The position numbers and the translations under genes were made by a program. A model generated the notes under the pieces. It had not been told where the DNA came from. It did no database searches and was given only the letters and a program-made list of their open reading frames with translations. Positions 7,701 to 10,824 of a stretch of 10,824 nucleotides of DNA are shown one piece after another. Positions within the stretch are counted from its first letter, which is position 1. Each line of letters opens with the position of its first letter. Source of the DNA: Larix sibirica (lineage: Eukaryota; Streptophyta; Pinopsida; Pinales; Pinaceae); the NCBI GenBank assembly GCA_004151065.3, contig NWUY0300058198.1, positions 1-10,824 on the forward strand. Reading direction: 5' to 3'.

Positions 7701-8117
7701 CAAGAACCCCCCTTGGGATTATTTGATGGTGCGGTGCATGGGATCCCGTTAAAGCGTGGGGAAGGGGGAATTCTTTATCTCACAAATTCTCATGCTATCA
7801 AATTTAGGGCGGGTTTGGGACAGGGGTCCAACAATTATGCCAAATTGATGGCACTAAAACCTTTACTTTTGGAGAGAATGAGATTCATCACTTACAAGAG
7901 TTTGGGGTTTGGGGATTCACAAGATGTAATCAAGTGGCTTAAAGAGGAGCAGTTATGCAATCATGTGGCATTGGCTATCATTTTACAAGATATTCATTTG
8001 ATTTGTGCTAATTTTCGTTCTCTGAATTTCCAGCATAACTTCAAGGAGCGAAATTTGAAAGCAGACATGCAATCGATACAGATGAGGAAGGGAACTTGGT
8101 TTATAACTAAAAATTGA
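7701..8117 (+). pseudogene. Element B ORF2 remnant: RNase H domain
   Basis: One open frame covers nearly the whole domain: LFDGAVHGIPLKRGEGG with the first catalytic Asp (7725-7727), RAGLGQGSNNYAKLMALK where the catalytic Glu has become Lys (AAA, 7842-7844), GFGDSQDVIKWLKEEQ with its Asp (7914-7916), and FQHNFKERNLKADM with the last Asp. It joins the upstream linker through a 1-nt frame change near 7713. It ends at a stop at 8115-8117. The Glu-to-Lys change fits one G-to-A step (GAA to AAA). The domain is well preserved in length but probably inactive. Confidence 0.9.
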
Positions 8118-8680
8118 AATTGAGGCAGCTTGGAATTCTATCATCGACAATTTCATGATATAATTGACCTGTAAGGAACCATTGAACTAAACATAAACAA
8201 CTTTATTTTCAACTGGACATATGCATTGTTATCTTCTTGTTTAGGATAACCAGACATTTCAGGATCATCGGCCATTTCAGGAAGCTTAATTGACCTGTAA
8301 GTATTGTATATATGTATGGTACTCTTCTTGGGACTATTATGTCAAGTGAAACATTGGTTGGAAGTGGGTGTAACGCCAGTATCGACCTGTGTATGGCTTG
8401 TGATACATAGAAGAGAACGGGGTTACCACTCTTATTTTGAACAATGTGGTTATCTTTTCGGGATCACCAACCACTTTAGGATACTGCTTGTCATGTATGG
8501 TTTCTTTTTTGTGGGGGACTATTGTGCTATTTGGGTAAAATTGATCGAAAGCCTAATAGTAATTCTGGGTTTGGGTCATTTTAATGGACATGACATATAC
8601 CGTATAATAAACATGCTATATGCAATTGATAAATGTAATTTTTTCAAATTCAACGATATATCAAATAACTAATATATAAG
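8118..8680. other. Probable element B 3' flank with short repeats, no gene recognised
   Basis: It follows the RNase H stop. A 15-bp direct repeat, TAATTGACCTGTAAG, occurs at 8161-8175 and 8287-8301. Between them are two 18-bp tandem units (8244-8261, 8262-8279), and a third related copy lies at 8461-8478. A 122-codon open frame at 8304-8672 matches no family I know and is hydrophobic and T-rich like the surrounding DNA, so I do not call it a gene. No poly(A) marks the end of element B. Confidence 0.5.
8161..8301. repeat. 15-bp direct repeats bracketing 111 bp with 18-bp tandem units
   Basis: TAATTGACCTGTAAG is found exactly at both ends (8161-8175 and 8287-8301). The interior has GGATAACCAGACATTTCA and its neighbour GGATCATCGGCCATTTCA. 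The pair could be a target-site duplication of a small insertion or an internal tandem repeat. No inverted terminal repeats were seen. Confidence 0.7.
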
Positions 8681-8909
8681 TTAATTATTATAAAATGTTA
8701 AATTTCCATCCAAAGAGAAAGAAAGCCCTCGTTATCCCAAATTATAAATAAGATAAAATAAATAATATAAGTGATAAAAAAATTAGATGACTAAGAGTGA
8801 TGTGAGATTTATACGAAAGAGGTTTGACTAAAAAGTTGATAATATAACTCAATAGTCTTTATGTTTTTCGGATGGAGTGTGTAATGCCATATAAAGGTGT
8901 TAGTAGGTA
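8681..8909. other. AT-rich intergenic stretch, nothing recognised
   Basis: AT-rich sequence with A runs near 8750-8785. No gene, RNA or clear repeat was found. Confidence 0.5.
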
Positions 8910-8913
8910 GTCC

Positions 8914-9077
8914 GTAGAACAGAAATTAGGTATAGAAGCCCATGTTGGTGAATATCATAAAGTTGAAACTATGGTTATCTTGATCAGATTATTACCTTTA
9001 CAGTGCATAGAACAAGACTAGCTATAGAATCCTAAAATTGTCAATATCATAAAGTTGAAACTATAGTTATCTTGATC
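8914..9077. repeat. Diverged tandem repeat, about 92-bp unit
   Basis: A 35-bp core starting AATATCATAAAGTTGAAACT and ending in TTATCTTGATC occurs at 8951-8985 and 9043-9077 with one mismatch. The preceding sequences, starting TAGAAC at 8915 and 9008, also align with more differences. This gives two units of about 92-93 bp. Confidence 0.85.
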
Positions 9078-9102
9078 TTGATTGTTAATTATTTAAGTGG
9101 AG

Positions 9103-9384
9103 TTTACAATGATGGAGACATGTAATTATATGACTTGACTATTTGATCTTGATTGTCATGTCTTATAATTGCCTCATTTTCCCATGTAAAATATTCTACC
9201 TTGGAAATTCTAGTGAATTAATATTAAGTTGAAAGATTTTACACTGATTGAGACATGTAATTTTATGACTTGACTATTTGATATTGATTGTCATGTCTTA
9301 TAATTGCCTCATTTTTTTATGTAAAATATTCACCCTTGGAAATTTTGGAAATTCTAGTGAATTAATATTAAGTTGAATGATTTT
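9103..9384. repeat. Tandem repeat, unit of about 135 bp
   Basis: Positions 9103-9237 and 9238-9384 are adjacent copies: TTTACA, GAGACATGTAATT, ATGACTTGACTATTTGAT, TTGTCATGTCTTATAATTGC and GAATTAATATTAAGTTGAA appear in the same order in each. The second copy has about 12 extra bases (a repeated TTTTGGAAATTC). Identity is high. It is AT-rich and non-coding. Confidence 0.9.
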
Positions 9385-9790
9385 CAAGTGGTAATGTTAA
9401 TGTAAATTTAATTTTATGTTTTATTGAGAATGGTTTAGAAATAATGTGAGAAAGTTTAATAATTGAAAATTTTGGAAATTCTAATGAATTTATATTAAAT
9501 TGAATTTGATTTTCAAGTAGTAAAATTAATTTTATGTTTTATTAAGAATGGTTTAGAAATAATGTGAGAAAGATGGTAAATTTGATTTTATGTTTTATTA
9601 AGAATGGTTTAGAAATAATGTGTGAAAGCTTAATAATTAGAAATAATGTGTGAAAGCTTAATAATTAGAAATAATGTGAGAAAGCTTAATAAATTTAGAT
9701 TAAATTGATTTTGATTATAAATTGGTAAAATCAACAATTTAAATGTGATTCTATTTTTATTAAAAATGGTTTAGAAAAAATGTTAGAATG
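9351..9790. repeat. Nested AT-rich tandem repeats with a 43-bp core
   Basis: A 43-bp core containing TTTTATGTTTTATT and AGAATGGTTTAGAAATAATG occurs at 9412-9454, 9530-9572 and 9586-9628, with a worn copy near 9750-9790. A second block containing ATTCTAGTGAATT and GATTTTCAAG occurs at 9351-9388 and 9479-9516, giving a larger period of about 120 bp. Within it, a 28-bp unit is repeated at 9611-9638, 9639-9666 and 9667-9694. Confidence 0.85.
9611..9694. repeat. Three tandem 28-bp units
   Basis: Units at 9611-9638, 9639-9666 and 9667-9694 begin AGAAATAATGTG and contain GAAAGCTTAATAA. The first two are identical and the third differs at a few bases. They appear to have arisen by local expansion of the end of a 43-bp core. 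Confidence 0.9.
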
Positions 9791-9953
9791 TTTGATATAG
9801 AATTGTATATCAAAAATATTAATATTGTACAATTGCGTTGCATTAGGGGTATTCAAAGGTATTAAATCCATTTATGTATTGAAAACAACAATTTCATCAA
9901 TCTAAAAATTATTTTTCATAATGTATATAGGATGTCATGTATATACACACTAA

Positions 9954-9970
9954 TGTGTGTGTGTGTGTGT
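9954..9970. repeat. (TG)n microsatellite
   Basis: Eight and a half TG units run from 9954 to 9970, just after a short TATACACAC stretch. The 78-codon open frame across it (9932-10168) is low-complexity and not supported as a gene. Confidence 0.95.
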
Positions 9971-10105
9971 TGCGTATTTCATTGTGACAAGCATGTTTTT
10001 TTCAATTATTCCAATGTAATAAGTGTGTATTATTTTAATATGAAAATATATTTAATGAACTCAAGATGGCTTTCACTACTCAAGCTTGTTTCAACTAAGA
10101 AGTTG

Positions 10106-10136
10106 TGGAGGGGGAGGAGTGGTAGGTGTGGGGGGT
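10106..10136. other. G-rich tract in AT-rich surroundings
   Basis: The + strand holds G runs of 2, 5, 2, 2, 2 and 6 within 31 nt, for example GGAGGGGGAGGAG and TGTGGGGGG. Short loops would allow a two-layer G-quadruplex. This is pattern only; no function is shown. Confidence 0.5.
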
Positions 10137-10169
10137 TGTCTATGACTCCACATGAAACAAAGAAGTAGA

Positions 10170-10620
10170 ATATACATTGGGTCTAGATACTACCACAAAC
10201 AATTAGGCAAAAGCTCTAATTTTGTTCCAAGGATTATCTATCCTAACAAGAAAATGAACTTACAAAATCACATGTATTAGCGATTCAATGATCATAATAA
10301 GGGCAATAACCTTCGAAAACTTCCCTCAAACCTAAATCTCTCTAGACTTCATCAACAAGTGCTAACAATTGGAGAATATTATGTTTCCATATCATTTTTT
10401 TGCATCCGCCATAACTACAAGTGAATATTGGAGTTAGATTAGGTGTTAGTTTGGTGTGAAGAAAAGGGTTGTTGGCGGGGGGGATCACACCTTCATGTGC
10501 CCTCAATCCCCCTCGTGGTGGTATTAAAACATAAAGTATTGACAAACACCACATGTCATATCATGTGCATTCAAGAGAAAAGAATATCAACCCACCACTA
10601 CCATATCTCATTAATTCTTC
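10170..10620. other. Unassigned stretch, no gene recognised
   Basis: Base composition is more balanced than in the repeat field, but no protein or RNA family was recognised on either strand. Open frames of about 70 codons at 10342-10554 (minus) and 10443-10661 (plus) overlap each other and look like chance. Confidence 0.4.
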
Positions 10621-10621
10621 A

Positions 10622-10824
10622 TGCAATCAATGTAATCATGAACAATACAATATCGACTTAGGCTCTTGCATGTGGGAAAATTGGAGGTTTGGAGGATTAA
10701 TAATGGATCAGATGGCTCTAGATAGAATTTGTCATTTTTGTGAGACTAATAAGGTTGATGATGAAAAACACTTCCTCTTAGATTGCCCCGCGTACACCCA
10801 CATTAAATCTCAATTTCAAAATAT
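10622..10824 (+). pseudogene. Third retroelement: C-terminal zinc-binding fragment, cut by the window edge
   Basis: One frame stays open from about 10622 to the end. It reads YNIDLGSCMWENWRFGGL, then DRICHFCETNKVDDEKHFLL and DCPAYTHIKSQF. This is the C-x2-C-x9-H-x4-C pattern, with DE-HFLL-CP-Y, seen near the C-terminus of some LINE polyproteins. Both Cys pairs and the His are intact (the first Cys is at about 10728). It differs clearly from the zinc domains of A and B, so it is a separate lineage. The upstream RT is absent from the window, so this copy is a 5'-truncated fragment or badly decayed upstream. It continues to the right. Confidence 0.7.

Larger units (their letters stand above)
5149..8117 (+). 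mobile_element. LINE element B: second plant LINE relic, 5' incomplete
   Basis: A second ORF2 body in the same orientation: RT (5149-6225), thumb/connection (6226-7000), RVT zinc-binding domain (7200-7500), linker (7500-7700) and RNase H (7700-8117). ORF1, the endonuclease and most of the pre-RT linker are missing. The protein differs enough from A, especially in RNase H, to be another family. It begins directly after A's poly(A), either because it was 5'-truncated on insertion or because A landed in it. The 3' end is unclear: no poly(A) was found. Frameshifts and stops occur throughout. Confidence 0.87.

Noticed and set aside
8304-8672. 122-codon + strand open frame after element B
   Set aside because: No recognisable domain, T-rich composition like the flanks, overlaps a repeat unit, and no start or promoter context. 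Best treated as chance.
9932-10168. 78-codon open frame starting in the (TG)n tract
   Set aside because: Its beginning is microsatellite translation (repeated Cys-Val) and the rest has no similarity.
10342-10661. Two overlapping 70-codon open frames on opposite strands
   Set aside because: They overlap each other and show no domain or supporting context.

Overview
This window looks like plant nuclear DNA made mostly of old, dead retrotransposons. The strongest clue is two LINE (non-LTR retrotransposon) relics of the plant type. They carry a DUF4283-like gag domain with a zinc knuckle, a reverse transcriptase (RT), an RVT-type zinc-binding domain and an RNase H. Composition is AT-rich, minisatellites are common, and no intact host gene is visible. 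A large, repeat-rich genome such as a gymnosperm's would fit, but the species cannot be told from the sequence. Tracts of N (2101-2102 and 3217) show this is a draft assembly.

Layout. Positions 1-530 are AT-rich, with a possible tRNA-derived SINE on the minus strand (about 60-247). Positions 550-700 hold a short palindrome and a 3 x 43-bp tandem repeat. Positions 701-985 have no recognisable gene and end in an A9 run. Element A (about 986-5148, + strand) has decayed ORF1, has lost the endonuclease, and then carries RT, thumb/connection, zinc-binding domain, RNase H, a T-rich 3' UTR and an A8 tail. Element B (about 5149-8117, + strand) abuts that tail directly. It starts at the RT N-terminus and runs to the end of RNase H. 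Positions 8118-8680 are its probable 3' flank with short repeats. Positions 8910-9790 are a field of AT-rich tandem repeats with units of about 92, 135, 43 and 28 bp. After a (TG)n tract and a G-rich patch, the window ends (about 10622-10824) in the C-terminal zinc-binding region of a third, different retroelement that continues past the edge.

How the parts relate. All three coding relics point the same way. None can be active: both LINE bodies carry many frameshifts and stops, A has lost two RT catalytic aspartates and one RNase H aspartate, and B has lost the RNase H glutamate. Several changes are G-to-A or C-to-T, as expected of long-silenced methylated DNA. I found no operon, CRISPR array, RNA gene or intact protein gene, and no evidence of a new functional system. 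The most useful observations are the endonuclease-deleted structure of A, the A/B junction, and two assembly faults inside A.
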